The notes under the pieces: generated by a model
Told to the model about the DNA's origin: nothing
Seen by the model: only the letters and a program-made list of their open reading frames with translations
Databases searched by the model: none
NCBI RefSeq assembly: GCF_000445125.1
Contig: NZ_ATHL01000089.1
Coordinates: 20,041 to 84,040, forward strand
Direction: 5' to 3'
Length of the DNA stretch: 64,000 bases
Source of the DNA: Novosphingobium lindaniclasticum LE124
Lineage (GTDB): Bacteria > Pseudomonadota > Alphaproteobacteria > Sphingomonadales > Sphingomonadaceae
Translations under genes and position numbers: made by a program
In this document: piece after piece, positions 1 through 10,327 of the stretch
How the letters are laid out: each line of letters starts with the position of its first letter
Position numbering within the stretch: the stretch's first letter is position 1

Positions 1-621
1 ATCCGCCCCGGCGAGGTCAACTGGATGACGGCGGGCAGCGGCATCGTCCATTCCGAGCGCACCTCTCCCGAAGTCCGCGCCAGCGGCGGCAAGCTGTTCG
101 GCCTCCAGACCTGGATCGCGCTGCCCAAGGAAGCCGAAGAAATCGCCCCGGCCTTCGCCCATCACAAGGCCGACGAGATCCCCGTGACCGACGACGCCGG
201 AACCCGCCTGACGCTGATCGCCGGCACCTCCGACGGCCTGACCTCGCCGCTCAAGACCTACTCCGACATGGTCTATGCCGATATCGTCATGCTCGACGGC
301 GCGCGTTACCAGGTGAAGGCCGAGCACGTAGAACGCGCGATCTATGTCGTCGGCGGCGAAGTCGAAGTGGAAGGCCAGACGGGCAGCTTCAAGGAGACCG
401 AACTGGTCGTGTTCAAGCCGGGCGCCGAAGTGATCCTGAGGGCCAAGGGCGGCACCCGCCTGATGCTGCTGGGCGGCGAACCGCTCCCGGAAAAGCGCCA
501 CATCTTCTGGAACTTCGTCTCTTCCTCGCTCGACCGCATCGAACAGGCCAAGGAAGACTGGAAGGAACAGCGCTTCGCCCGCGTGCCCGAAGAGCACGAC
601 TTCATCCCGCTTCCGGCCTGA
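1..621 (+). CDS. Pirin family protein (5' end cut by the window)
   Basis: The reading frame is open from base 1, so the N-terminus lies outside the window. The visible part begins with the pirin signature IRPGEVNWMTAGSGIVHSER and continues through a bicupin body to a PLPA C-terminus. In known pirins the N-terminal cupin holds an Fe(II) bound by three His and one Glu; the HSER histidine is one of these, and the others would lie upstream. Some pirins act as quercetin dioxygenases or redox-sensing regulators, but the role here cannot be told. The osmC-like gene follows 13 nt downstream, so the two are probably co-transcribed, which would fit a redox-stress theme. Confidence 0.93.
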   Translation: MRPGEVNWMTAGSGIVHSERTSPEVRASGGKLFGLQTWIALPKEAEEIAPAFAHHKADEIPVTDDAGTRLTLIAGTSDGLTSPLKTYSDMVYADIVMLDGARYQVKAEHVERAIYVVGGEVEVEGQTGSFKETELVVFKPGAEVILRAKGGTRLMLLGGEPLPEKRHIFWNFVSSSLDRIEQAKEDWKEQRFARVPEEHDFIPLPA

Positions 622-634
622 GGAGCACCAGACC

Positions 635-1018
635 ATGGCACATGGAACCGCGCATATCGGTGAGACCGCCTGGCGCACCGAGATCATGGTCGGCGGCCAC
701 GCGATCACCGCCGACGAACCGGAAGCGCTTGGCGGGCAGGGGGCGGGGCCGGCTCCCTACGACCTGCTCCTCGCCAGCCTCGGGGCCTGCACGGCGATCA
801 CTTTGAAGATGTACGCGGCTCGCAAGGCTTGGCCGCTGGTTTCGGTGGACGTGGATTTGCGTCTCAAGGGCTCGAAGGAAGAGATGCGGATCGAGCGGAA
901 GCTCTCGATCGTCGGGCTGGATGAGGAGCAGAAGGCCCGGCTTGCGGATATCGCGGAGCGGACGCCCGTGACTTTGACTTTGAAGTCGGGGCTGGGGATC
1001 GAGACGGAGCTGGTTTGA
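635..1018 (+). CDS. OsmC/Ohr-like family protein
   Basis: This 127-residue protein has the OsmC-family layout: a beta-rich N-terminus, the helix SLGACTAITLKMYAARK carrying Cys52, then LDEEQKARLADIAERTPV. Family members are thiol peroxidases that reduce organic hydroperoxides with a pair of cysteines. Here Cys52, the peroxidatic position, is kept, but the second cysteine, normally in an RCPV motif, is Thr110 (ERTPV). It may therefore not cycle like Ohr, or may use another thiol partner. A GGAG sequence precedes the ATG. It probably shares a transcript with the pirin gene; the transcript would end in the hairpin element at 1022-1221. Confidence 0.88.
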   Translation: MAHGTAHIGETAWRTEIMVGGHAITADEPEALGGQGAGPAPYDLLLASLGACTAITLKMYAARKAWPLVSVDVDLRLKGSKEEMRIERKLSIVGLDEEQKARLADIAERTPVTLTLKSGLGIETELV

Positions 1019-1021
1019 CGG

Positions 1022-1221
1022 GGAAGAGGAAGTCCTGGGGGATGATCCCCCAGACCCTCGGAATGTCATCGTCGCGCCCGACCTATCCGTATCGCGCTCC
1101 TTGCGGCGCAGCCAACAAGTCTCCCGACGCAGCCATGGGCACACGAGGCTGTCGGCCTGCGTGACCTGGACATTTCTGGGGGTGCAGGGGGGCCATGCCC
1201 CCCTGCTTTTGCTTTTCTCCA
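1022..1221. repeat. Intergenic two-hairpin element, copy 1
   Basis: This non-coding stretch fills the gap between the convergent osmC-like and dctD genes. It has a purine-rich left end, hairpin 1 at 1035-1053 (CTGGGGG, loop ATGAT, CCCCCAG), then CGGAATGTC. Hairpin 2 is at 1184-1206 (GCAGGGGGGC, loop CAT, GCCCCCCTGC), followed by a T-rich right end. Related copies lie at 24831-25026 and 31558-31770. Read outward in either direction, the last hairpin is followed by a pyrimidine tract, as in an intrinsic terminator. The middle contains a conserved GCGCTCCTTGCGGCGCAGCC. Confidence 0.85.
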
Positions 1222-1232
1222 CCCCCGCTTCT

Positions 1233-2530
<1,298 letters not shown>

Positions 2531-2531
<1 letters not shown>

Positions 2532-4240
2532 CAGGCAAGTCTCAGTTGCAGTTCGAAGGCGGCGCCGGTTTCGCTCGGCACCAGGCGCAGGGAACCGCCA
2601 AATTCCTGGGCGATATCCTGCGCGATCACGAGGCCGAGGCCGAGGCCCTCGGCGCGGCTGGTCACGAAGGGAGTGAAGAGGCGGTCGGCGATGTCGGGGG
2701 CGATGCCGGGGCCGTTGTCCGAGACGGTGAGGCGCAGGATTTCCTCTTCGATGGCCAGCCTCAGGGTGATGCGGGCATCGGGCTGGGCGGCCAGTGCTTC
2801 CGCGGCGTTCTGGAGCAGGTTCACCAGGATCTGTTCGAGCCGGACTTTGTCACCGCGCACCTTGAGGTCGTCGGGGATCGCGGGCGTGTCTAACGTCAGC
2901 GCGGCAAGGCGCTCCTTGAGCAGCAGTCGCGCACCGTCGAGGACTTCGGCCACCGACACCGCGCCTTCACGGCCGCTTGCCTTACGCGCGAAGCCGCGAA
3001 GCTGCGCAGTGATCACGCCGATGCGTTCGGCCATACGATCGATGGCGGAGAGGTTTTCATGCACCTCCACATCGGCGCCCAGGTCCAGCAACTGCCCTGC
3101 CGAACGGGCGTAGTTACGGATCGCGGCGACGGGCTGAGCGGTCTCGTGCGCGACGCTGGCGGTGACTTGCCCCAGCGTCGCCAGGCGGTTTGCCAGGCGC
3201 AGTTCCTCGCGCAGAAGCGCCGCGCGCTGTTCGAGGGTGGAGCGTTCCTCCATCTCCCGGCGCAGTTCGGCGGTCCGTTCGGTGACGGCGGTTTCGAGCA
3301 GCGCAGTGCGTTCGCGGCGGCGGCGGTTGCGTTGGGCCACCCACCAGAGCCCGCCGACGGCCGCGAGCGTCAGGATCGCCGCAACCGCCTGCGCGCTGCG
3401 CATCGGCGTCGTAACGGCGACGCGGATCGGCAGCGCGAGATTGACCCGCCATCGATCGGGATTGGGCGGGCTGGTGGCGAGCAGGTGGCGCGCGGTCCCA
3501 CCGGGCTTGTGCAAGAAACCGTCCCATTCCCTCGTGTAAGGCGCAGGCGCCAGTCTGGGAATGCCGATGTCCGCCGCGATCGTCTTTTGCCGCGCAGCGG
3601 TGATGGGGCGGGTCATGGCGAAGCGCCACTCCGGGCGACTGGCCACGAGTATCACGCCATCGTGATTGGTCACGAAAGTCTCGCCGCCCGCCTTGCGCCA
3701 CTGCGCCTCGATCCGGTCGAAATCGAGCTTGATCACGATCACGCAGTCTCCTGCCGCCTTGCGCGCAAGGTAGAGGCCCGGACGGTGGCTGACGGTCCCG
3801 AGTGCGAACTGCGCGCCGTCGCCGTGCTGCAAGGCATCGCGATAGTAGCGGCGAAAACGGTAGCCCCGCCCGACGAAGCTGGTGCCGTCGCGCCAGTTGC
3901 TGGCCGAAACAGCGAAGCCATCGTCGCCGACGAGGTAGATGGCGGCAGCGCCAATGCGACGTGCGAAAGCGTCCAGCTTGGCGTTCAGGCGCCGGTCGGC
4001 TCCCGGCTCGCCATTCGCGGCAGCGATGACGTCGCGGTCGTCGGCCAAGGCCTGCGGCAGCAGGCGGAAACGGGCGATCTCGCTGTCGAGCAAGGCCTGC
4101 CTGAGCCGGGCGTCGGCTTCGACCGAGGCGGCGAAGGCGGCGGAAGCGCGTTGCCGCACGATCTCTCCGGCAACACCTGCGGCGATCAGGGCGGCGGCAA
4201 AAGCGGCGAATAGCCAGGCGAGGCTGTGGCGGCGAGTCAC
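2531..4240 (-). CDS. dctB: DctB-like C4-dicarboxylate sensor histidine kinase
   Basis: This 569-residue membrane kinase has a first membrane helix at about 8-28, then a periplasmic sensor region with the DctB hallmark LLDSEIARFRLLPQALADDRDV at about 50-71 and a double-PAS/Cache fold to about 275. A second membrane helix is at about 283-301, followed by a coiled linker. The H-box is SVAHETAQP with His365, the N-box is near Asn478, and the G1 box is DNGPG at 508-512. In known systems DctB senses succinate, fumarate or malate and phosphorylates DctD. It is the first gene of the dctBD operon and is divergent from dctA; the gap between them carries two dyad sites. Confidence 0.9.
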
Positions 4241-4267
4241 GGCGCCGGTTTAGGCATATGCCGCGCA

Positions 4268-4287
4268 ATGTGCAAATTTCGGCACAT
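4268..4287. promoter_or_regulatory. Dyad site A in the dctB-dctA gap
   Basis: ATGTGC and GCACAT form perfect 6-bp arms around an 8-bp AT-rich centre (AAATTTCG). It is one of two similar sites between dctB and dctA. Characterised rhizobial dctA promoters also carry two tandem DctD sites, so this is probably a DctD operator; that assignment is inferred from position and symmetry. Confidence 0.6.
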
Positions 4288-4300
4288 CGCTGCAGTACAA

Positions 4301-4318
4301 TGTGCAAATTCCTGCGCA
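4301..4318. promoter_or_regulatory. Dyad site B in the dctB-dctA gap
   Basis: TGTGC, eight bases, then GCGCA: an imperfect version of site A that shares the 13-mer CAATGTGCAAATT with it. Its centre lies 32 bp from that of site A, about three helical turns, so two dimers would bind the same face of the DNA. No GG-N10-GC (-24/-12) promoter could be found between here and the dctA start. Confidence 0.55.
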
Positions 4319-4474
4319 ATGTCGATGCAGGGTTTCGCTTGAATCGCAGGAAATCAGCCGCTTGCTGATCATGCAAAAACTGCTTTGGCCGCAGGATGGA
4401 ATCGAACACCTTTTGTCGAGCACACGACAGGGCGTAAGTCATGCGCGTGCAGAGAGAGGAAGAAAGGCCTGCCC

Positions 4475-5809
4475 ATGCATACCCCCATCATCGACACGCA
4501 TGAATCGTCTGCGCCGGAGCCGTCGGCACCTGGACGCTGGTACGGTCATCTCTATGTGCAGGTGCTGATCGCCATCGCGGCGGGGGTGACATTGGGCCAC
4601 TTCTTCCCCGCGACCGGCGAGGCGCTGAAGCCGCTTGGCGATGCCTTCATCAAGCTGGTCAAGATGGTAATCGCGCCGGTCATCTTCCTGACCATCGTCA
4701 CCGGCATCGCTTCGATGCGTGACTTGCGCTCGGTCGGCCGCGTTGCGGGCAAGGCGTTCGGCTACTTCTTCTTCTTCTCCACCCTGGCGCTGATCGTCGG
4801 GCTGATCGTGGCGAACGTGGTTCGCCCCGGTCACGGCCTGAACATCGATCCTGCCACGCTCGATGCCTCCAAGGTCGCAACTTACTCCGAGAAGGCGCAC
4901 GACACTTCGATCACCGGGTTCCTCATGGAGATGATCCCGAACACGTTCCTGTCCTCCCTGACGCAGGGCAACATCCTTCAGGTCCTCGTCGTCGCCATTC
5001 TTTTCGGCATCGCTCTGGCTATGCTTGGCGACCGCGGCGCGCGTCCGCTTTCGCTGCTGGAGGACGTCTCGCTGGTGTTCTTCAAGCTCGTGTCGATCGT
5101 CATGAAGGCCGCGCCGATCGGTGCCTTCGGCGCCATGGCCTTCACGATCGGCAAGTACGGTGTGGGCAGCCTCGCCAACCTCGTCGGGCTGGTGGCGACG
5201 TTCTACGTCACATCGGCGCTGTTCGTGGTCGTGGTGCTGGGCCTGGTCGCGCGCTTTGCGGGCTTCTCGATCTTCTCGCTGATCTCCTATCTCAAGGCCG
5301 AACTGCTGCTGGTGCTCGGCACGTCCTCCTCGGAAAGCGCGCTGCCTTCGCTGATGGAGAAGATGGAGCGCGCAGGGTGCCCCAAGAGCATCGTCGGCCT
5401 CGTCGTGCCCACCGGTTACAGCTTCAACCTCGACGGCACCAATATCTACATGACGCTGGCGGCGCTGTTCATCGCCCAGGCCTGCAATGTGGAACTGACG
5501 CTGGGCCAGCAGGTGCTGCTGCTGGGCGTGGCCATGCTCTCGTCCAAGGGCGCGGCGGGGGTGACCGGCGCGGGCTTCATCACGCTCGCCGCGACGCTCT
5601 CGATCGTGCCTTCGGTGCCGGTCGCGGGCATGGCGCTGATCCTGGGGGTCGACCGTTTCATGTCGGAGTGCCGCAGCCTCACCAACTTCATCGGCAATGC
5701 CGTGGCGACGGTCGTCGTCTCGCGCTGGGAAGGCAAGCTCGACACCGAGCGGTTCCGCGCCGTGCTCGCCAATCGCGAGCCCGCCACGGCGCGCCCCGCG
5801 CTCGTCTGA
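4475..5809 (+). CDS. dctA: C4-dicarboxylate:cation symporter DctA
   Basis: This 444-residue glutamate/aspartate-type secondary transporter takes up succinate, fumarate and malate with protons or sodium. Seen in order: [20 protein letters not shown] (helix 1), [20 protein letters not shown], the serine-rich re-entrant loop [38 protein letters not shown] and the [20 protein letters not shown] hairpin, all DctA hallmarks. The ATG at 4475 is chosen because AAAGG lies 6-7 nt upstream and the length then fits the family (about 430-450). The frame is also open further upstream. Divergent from dctBD and probably controlled through the two dyads at 4268-4318. Confidence 0.95.
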   Translation: MHTPIIDTHESSAPEPSAPGRWYGHLYVQVLIAIAAGVTLGHFFPATGEALKPLGDAFIKLVKMVIAPVIFLTIVTGIASMRDLRSVGRVAGKAFGYFFFFSTLALIVGLIVANVVRPGHGLNIDPATLDASKVATYSEKAHDTSITGFLMEMIPNTFLSSLTQGNILQVLVVAILFGIALAMLGDRGARPLSLLEDVSLVFFKLVSIVMKAAPIGAFGAMAFTIGKYGVGSLANLVGLVATFYVTSALFVVVVLGLVARFAGFSIFSLISYLKAELLLVLGTSSSESALPSLMEKMERAGCPKSIVGLVVPTGYSFNLDGTNIYMTLAALFIAQACNVELTLGQQVLLLGVAMLSSKGAAGVTGAGFITLAATLSIVPSVPVAGMALILGVDRFMSECRSLTNFIGNAVATVVVSRWEGKLDTERFRAVLANREPATARPALV

Positions 5810-5869
5810 CCTGACCTGATCTGACCTGAACAGGCACGGGGCCTGAGGCCCCGCACAGGAACCACGACC

Positions 5870-7327
5870 ATGAAGACAGTGCCTGCGCGGCTGCTTGCCG
5901 CCACCCTTTGCTGCGCCTCCATGACGGCTGGCTCTACGGCTCAGGCCGAAGAGACGAAAACCCCGATCTACCCGGTTTCCTCCAACGGCGACGGTGTCGT
6001 GATCAACGGCTACAGCATCTCCCGCTGGGCCGAGGACTGGCGGGTCATGGCCGACGACGGGAAGCGGGACGATCCGCTGGACCGGCTCAAGTTCCTGCCG
6101 ATCGATGGCGACGGTGACATCTACCTGACGCTTTCCGGCGAGCTTCGCCTTCGCGTCAACCAGACCACCAATCCCAACTTGCGCGAGGCCGAGGCGCAGC
6201 GGCAGGACATCAGCCGCCTGGTGGCGGGGACGGACCTGCATGTCGGGTCGCACTTGCGCTTCTTCGGCGAACTGGCCCATGCCGGGCTGGCGGGCAGGAA
6301 CCTTGGCACTCCGGCCACCAACATGCGCAACGGCCTCGTCGCCCAGCAATACTTTGCGGAGGCGCACGGGCAGGTCGCGGGGCTGGACGCGGGCATCCGC
6401 TATGGCCGGCAGGAGTTCGTCGACGGACCCAACCTGCTGACCTCGCAGCGCGACAACAACACGATCCATTACACGCTGAACGGTGTGCGCGCCTGGGTGC
6501 GCGGCAAGGCGGTGCGCGCCGACGTGTTCGACTTGCGCCCCACTGCCTATGGCGAGGACGGCATCGGCGATGACAGGAGCGACCCCGAACGCCGGTTCTC
6601 CGGCGTGACGCTGGGATACGCCGTGCCGAAGACGTTCCTTGGCGATTCGAAGCTCTTCGTCGATCCCTTCCTCTGGCGGCGGCGTAACGGCGTCGGCACC
6701 TGGGGAGGGCGGATCGGCCCGGCGACGCGCTGGTACGGCGGGGTCCACGTCTACGGCGATGCCGGGCCGATCCAGCTCAACTGGACGGTGAACCACCAGT
6801 GGGGAACGTTCATGGATCAGAAGATCGATGCCTGGCAGGTGCTGCTCGCCCAGTCCTGGCGTCTGGGGGCGTCGAAGTCCGCGCCGCGCATCGGTCTGAG
6901 TGCCGACTATGCCAGCGGCGGCGGCGACTATGGTGACGGCAAGCTGCGCGACGCCTACTCGCCTTTCGGCAACAACGTCTACTACAGCTACCAGCTTTAC
7001 CTGACGCCCAGCAACTTGCGTTCCTTCGCGCCCACTTTCAGCTTCTCGCCGCTCAAGAACGTGAAAGTGAATGCCGAATACCGCTTCGCCTGGCGTGACA
7101 GTGTCACCGATGCGGTCTATCGGGCCAACGGCCAACCCTTTGCCGGCACCCAGAACGGCCGGGCGCGCAAGATCGCCGAACTCGCCCGCTTGCAGGCGGT
7201 CTGGCAGATTTCGCCGCGCGTTTCGTTCACCGGGCGCTACGAGCATCTCGAAGCCGGCCCCGCGCTGACCGATGCGGGGTACCGCAGCTCCGATTTTCTC
7301 GCGGGCTGGCTGAGTTTTCGTTTCTGA
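5870..7327 (+). CDS. AlgE-like (alginate-export family) outer-membrane porin
   Basis: This 485-residue protein starts with a signal peptide (MKTVPARLLAATLCCASMTA, cleavage probably near AQA). It continues with alternating aromatic/hydrophobic beta-strands and ends WLSFRF with the C-terminal Phe typical of outer-membrane barrels. Segments such as LRVNQTTNPNL, FFGELAHAGLAG and RYGRQEFVDGPNLLTSQRDNNTIHYTLNG resemble the alginate-export domain family. It lies 60 nt after dctA and 16 nt before the malic enzyme gene on the same strand. The likely role is outer-membrane passage of the substrates of this locus rather than alginate export; this is inferred from context. Confidence 0.8.
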   Translation: MKTVPARLLAATLCCASMTAGSTAQAEETKTPIYPVSSNGDGVVINGYSISRWAEDWRVMADDGKRDDPLDRLKFLPIDGDGDIYLTLSGELRLRVNQTTNPNLREAEAQRQDISRLVAGTDLHVGSHLRFFGELAHAGLAGRNLGTPATNMRNGLVAQQYFAEAHGQVAGLDAGIRYGRQEFVDGPNLLTSQRDNNTIHYTLNGVRAWVRGKAVRADVFDLRPTAYGEDGIGDDRSDPERRFSGVTLGYAVPKTFLGDSKLFVDPFLWRRRNGVGTWGGRIGPATRWYGGVHVYGDAGPIQLNWTVNHQWGTFMDQKIDAWQVLLAQSWRLGASKSAPRIGLSADYASGGGDYGDGKLRDAYSPFGNNVYYSYQLYLTPSNLRSFAPTFSFSPLKNVKVNAEYRFAWRDSVTDAVYRANGQPFAGTQNGRARKIAELARLQAVWQISPRVSFTGRYEHLEAGPALTDAGYRSSDFLAGWLSFRF

Positions 7328-7343
7328 AGAAAGAAGGTCGCCG

Positions 7344-8969
7344 ATGTCCCCCACCCGTCACGCCGCCGCCCGCGCTCTGCTGTCCGATCCCCTGACCAAC
7401 AAGGGAACCGCCTTCACTGCCGAGGAGCGTGACGAATTCGGCCTGCACGGCCTGCTGCCACCGCATGTCGGCACGCTCGACAGCCAGATCGAACGCCGCC
7501 GCAAGGCGCTGGAGGAAAAGGAAAGCGACTTCCAGCGCTATGCCTTCCTGCGCGAGCTTCAAGACTCGAATGAGGTGCTGTTCCATGCGCTGGTGCAAAG
7601 CGATCTGCCGCGCATGTTGCCGCTGGTCTATACGCCGACGGTGGGCGAGGGCTGCGAGCGTTTCAGCGAGATCTGGCGCCGCCCGCGCGGGTTGTTCCTG
7701 AGCTATCCCAACAAGGAGCGCATCTCCGACATTCTGGCCGATCCCGCATATGACCGGGTGAAAGTGATCGTCGTCAGCGACGGCGAGCGGATTCTCGGCC
7801 TGGGCGACCAGGGCGCGGGCGGCATGGGCATTCCGATCGGCAAGCTGGCGCTCTACACCGCCTGCGCGGGTATTCACCCGTCCGAAGTCCTGCCGATCCT
7901 GCTGGATCTTGGCACCGACAATCATGCGCGGCGCGAAGATCCGCTCTATGTGGGTTGGCGCGCCCCGCGCGTGCGCGGGCAGGAATACGACGATTTCGTG
8001 GAGGCTTTCGTCAGCGCGGTGGACGATCGCTTTCCCGGTGTCCTGCTCCAGTGGGAGGATTTCGCGGGCAAGAATGCCTACGATCTGCTCGTGCGTTATC
8101 GCGGCCGCCTGTTGAGCTTCAACGACGATATCCAGGGCACTGCCGCAACCGCCGTCGGCACCTTGCTCGCCGCGATCGGCAGGACCGGGGTGCCGCTTAC
8201 CGAGCAGCGCGTGGTGCTGTTCGGCGCGGGTGCAGCCGGCAGCGGCGTGGCCGAGATGCTGGTCCAGGCGATGATGGCCGACGGGCTCGACGAGAAAGCG
8301 GCACGCGCGAAGATCTGGGCGGTGGATCGCGACGGCCTGATCCTCTCCGACATTCCGCGCCTGCCGCAGCAGCAGTTGAAGCTGGCGCGCGATCCGGCGG
8401 AGATCGAAGGCTGGAACGTCAGCGGCCAGAACATGATCTCGCTTCAGGAAGTGGTCGCCAACGTCCATCCCACCGTGCTGATCGGCACTTCGGGCCAGAA
8501 GACGGCGTTCGACGAACGCACCATCCGCACGATGGCCGAGAAGGTCGAGCGGCCGGTGGTCTTCCCGCTCTCCAACCCGATCTCCCGCGCCGAGGCCCAT
8601 CCGGCGGACGTTCTCGAATGGACCGGCGGCAGGGCGATCGTCGGCACCGGCAGCCCCTTCGGGACGCCGGGCGTCACGCAGGTCAACAATGTCTACATCT
8701 TCCCCGGCGTCGGCCTCGGCGCACTCGCCAGCGGAGCCACCGCCATCAGCGACGGCATGTTCATGGCCGCCGCGCGTCGCCTGGGGGAACTCAGCGACGA
8801 CAGCCACGACGGCCTGTTGCCCGCCGTGACCGAACTTCGCCAGGTGGCACTGGAAATCGCCGTCGCCGTCGCGGTGCAGGCGCAGGCTGAGGGGCTCGCA
8901 ACTGCCGAGCCGGCAGCATTGACGCGCGAGAGCATCGCCGCAAGCATGTGGCAGGCCCGATACGCCTGA
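7344..8969 (+). CDS. maeA: NAD-dependent malic enzyme
   Basis: This 541-residue enzyme decarboxylates malate oxidatively to pyruvate and CO2. It carries the malic-enzyme signatures LVYTPTVGEGC, SDGERILGLGDQGAGGMGIPIGK (divalent metal and malate site), FNDDIQGTAATAVG, the Rossmann motif FGAGAAGSGVAEML and PLSNP near residue 412. The length matches the long MaeA/SfcA type, with no phosphotransacetylase extension of the MaeB type. Downstream of dctA and the porin in the same direction, it would feed imported malate into pyruvate. NAD preference is inferred from the subfamily. A GAAAGAAGG sequence precedes the ATG. Confidence 0.94.
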   Translation: MSPTRHAAARALLSDPLTNKGTAFTAEERDEFGLHGLLPPHVGTLDSQIERRRKALEEKESDFQRYAFLRELQDSNEVLFHALVQSDLPRMLPLVYTPTVGEGCERFSEIWRRPRGLFLSYPNKERISDILADPAYDRVKVIVVSDGERILGLGDQGAGGMGIPIGKLALYTACAGIHPSEVLPILLDLGTDNHARREDPLYVGWRAPRVRGQEYDDFVEAFVSAVDDRFPGVLLQWEDFAGKNAYDLLVRYRGRLLSFNDDIQGTAATAVGTLLAAIGRTGVPLTEQRVVLFGAGAAGSGVAEMLVQAMMADGLDEKAARAKIWAVDRDGLILSDIPRLPQQQLKLARDPAEIEGWNVSGQNMISLQEVVANVHPTVLIGTSGQKTAFDERTIRTMAEKVERPVVFPLSNPISRAEAHPADVLEWTGGRAIVGTGSPFGTPGVTQVNNVYIFPGVGLGALASGATAISDGMFMAAARRLGELSDDSHDGLLPAVTELRQVALEIAVAVAVQAQAEGLATAEPAALTRESIAASMWQARYA

Positions 8970-8985
8970 GCGGAAGGAAACCGAC

Positions 8986-10083
8986 GTGACCCCGGCAAGC
9001 CACACACTTACGGTTGGCCTTCTTGGCTATGGCTATGCCGGGGCGACGTTTCACGCGCCGCTGATCCGGGCGGTCGAGGGACTGGAGCTAGACCGCTTCG
9101 CCAGCCGCAGCCGAGACAAGGTTCTCGAACGCTTCCCGGAAGCGACGATCCACGAGGATTCGTCGGCCGTGCTCGGCGATCCGGCAGTCGATCTTGTCGT
9201 TATCGCGACGCCCAACGATACGCACTTCCCGCTGGCGGAAGCGGCGCTGCGGGCGGGCAAGCATGTCGTCGTCGACAAGCCTTTCACCCTGGACCTTGCC
9301 GAGGCGCGAGCGCTGATCGCGCTGGCCGAGAAGACCGGCCGTCAACTCACCGTCTTCCACAATCGCCGCTGGGACAGCGATTTTCGCAGCGTGCACAAGG
9401 CGATCGACGCAGGCCTGGTAGGCGACCCCACGCATCTGGAGATCCATTTCGACCGCTTCCGCCCGCAAGTCCGCGATCGTTGGCGCGAGGGTGACGGGCC
9501 GGGCGCCGGCGTGTGGTTCGATCTCGGGCCGCACCTTGTCGATCATGCACTGCTGCTGATGGGCCTGCCCGACTGGGTCACGGCTTCGCTGGCGCTCCAG
9601 CGCAGGGGCGCGCGCAGCGCGGATTGGGCGCATGTCGTGCTGGAATTCGAAGATCGCCGCGCAATCCTCCACGCCTCGATGCTGGTAGCAGGCGGCGTTC
9701 CGCGCTTCATCGTTCACGGCACGGGCGGCACCGCGTTGAAGCACGGCATGGACGTGCAGGAAAGCCAGCTGCTCGCCGGCATGACGCCGGGCGCACCCGG
9801 CTGGGGTGAAGACCCTGACCCGCTCGTGCTCTACGACGCCGAAGGACACGCCAGCCGCCTTCCGGCCGAGCACGGCGACCAGCGGGAGTTCTATCGGCTC
9901 GTGGCGGAGGCGGTGAGGGGGAGGGACGCCAATCCGGTGCCGCCGATCCAGTCGCTGGCGGTCATGGCGGTGATCGAAGCAGCCGAGCGGTCTGCTGCGG
10001 AAGGGTGCAGCGTGGAACTGCCGCTGACCGATGCCGAACGTGCTGCGTGGGTGGCGAGCCGGGCCTATGGGTTTACGCCCTAG
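8986..10083 (+). CDS. Gfo/Idh/MocA family oxidoreductase
   Basis: This 365-residue NAD(P)-dependent oxidoreductase has the N-terminal dinucleotide motif GLLGYGYAG, then ATPNDTHFPLAEAALRAGKHVVVDKPF, where DKPF corresponds to the family's EKP motif. The C-terminal alpha/beta domain includes VWFDLGPHLVDHALLLMG, matching the conserved GG..DLG.H..D helix. The substrate is unknown; YvaA- or inositol-dehydrogenase-like enzymes use sugars or polyols. The start is GTG with GGAAGGA 7-8 nt upstream. It follows the malic enzyme by 16 nt, so it is probably the last gene of the dctA operon, though its chemistry has no obvious link to dicarboxylates. Confidence 0.88.
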   Translation: MTPASHTLTVGLLGYGYAGATFHAPLIRAVEGLELDRFASRSRDKVLERFPEATIHEDSSAVLGDPAVDLVVIATPNDTHFPLAEAALRAGKHVVVDKPFTLDLAEARALIALAEKTGRQLTVFHNRRWDSDFRSVHKAIDAGLVGDPTHLEIHFDRFRPQVRDRWREGDGPGAGVWFDLGPHLVDHALLLMGLPDWVTASLALQRRGARSADWAHVVLEFEDRRAILHASMLVAGGVPRFIVHGTGGTALKHGMDVQESQLLAGMTPGAPGWGEDPDPLVLYDAEGHASRLPAEHGDQREFYRLVAEAVRGRDANPVPPIQSLAVMAVIEAAERSAAEGCSVELPLTDAERAAWVASRAYGFTP

Positions 10084-10106
10084 CCCGACGGTCTACGCGG
10101 CCCTTC

Positions 10107-10133
10107 GTCATTGCGAGCGCAGCGAAGCAATCC
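10107..10133. repeat. REP-like GTCATTGCGAG element
   Basis: The sequence begins GTCATTGCGAGCGCAGCGAA and ends GCAATCC. It matches a short palindromic intergenic repeat seen in many proteobacterial genomes (from memory, not searched). It lies in the 244-nt gap between the Gfo/Idh/MocA gene and the rpoH terminator. A related, longer copy is at 14609-14694. Confidence 0.6.
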
Positions 10134-10193
10134 TGAGTCGCAAACCGCACTGGGTTGATGCACCGAACCAGACGGCAACATCATCATACGTCA

Positions 10194-10210
10194 CCTGAAC
10201 TTGGTTCAGG
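10194..10210. repeat. Short hairpin repeat (CCTGAAC TTG GTTCAGG)
   Basis: Perfect 7-bp arms around a TTG loop. Similar GTCA-flanked CTGAAC hairpins are common intergenic repeats in sphingomonads (recollection, not searched). It has no T-tract, so it is not called a terminator. Confidence 0.5.
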
Positions 10211-10272
10211 ATGACCTCTGGTTTCGTGAAGGTGGCCCGAGGATCGAGCCCGGAACGTCCGCCCTATTACCC

Positions 10273-10306
10273 ACAAGAAAACGGGCCGCCCTTTCGGACA
10301 GCCCGT
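10273..10306 (-). terminator. Intrinsic terminator of rpoH
   Basis: On the minus strand ACGGGCTGTCC and GGGCGGCCCGT pair over 11 positions (two G-U) around a GAAA tetraloop, followed by TTTTCTTG. It lies about 20 nt beyond the rpoH stop codon. Confidence 0.88.
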
Positions 10307-10327
10307 TCCTCATTCTTAAGCCGAAGC

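Noticed and set aside
4320..4474. Sigma-54 promoter for dctA
   Set aside because: All GG dinucleotides in the stretch were checked for GC 10 bases on; none fits the TGGCAC-N5-TTGCA pattern.
4439..7354. A 971-codon open frame on the minus strand across dctA and the porin gene
   Set aside because: It is antisense to two genes with clear family motifs, and its translation is Arg/Gly/Asp-rich without domains, as expected of a high-GC shadow frame.
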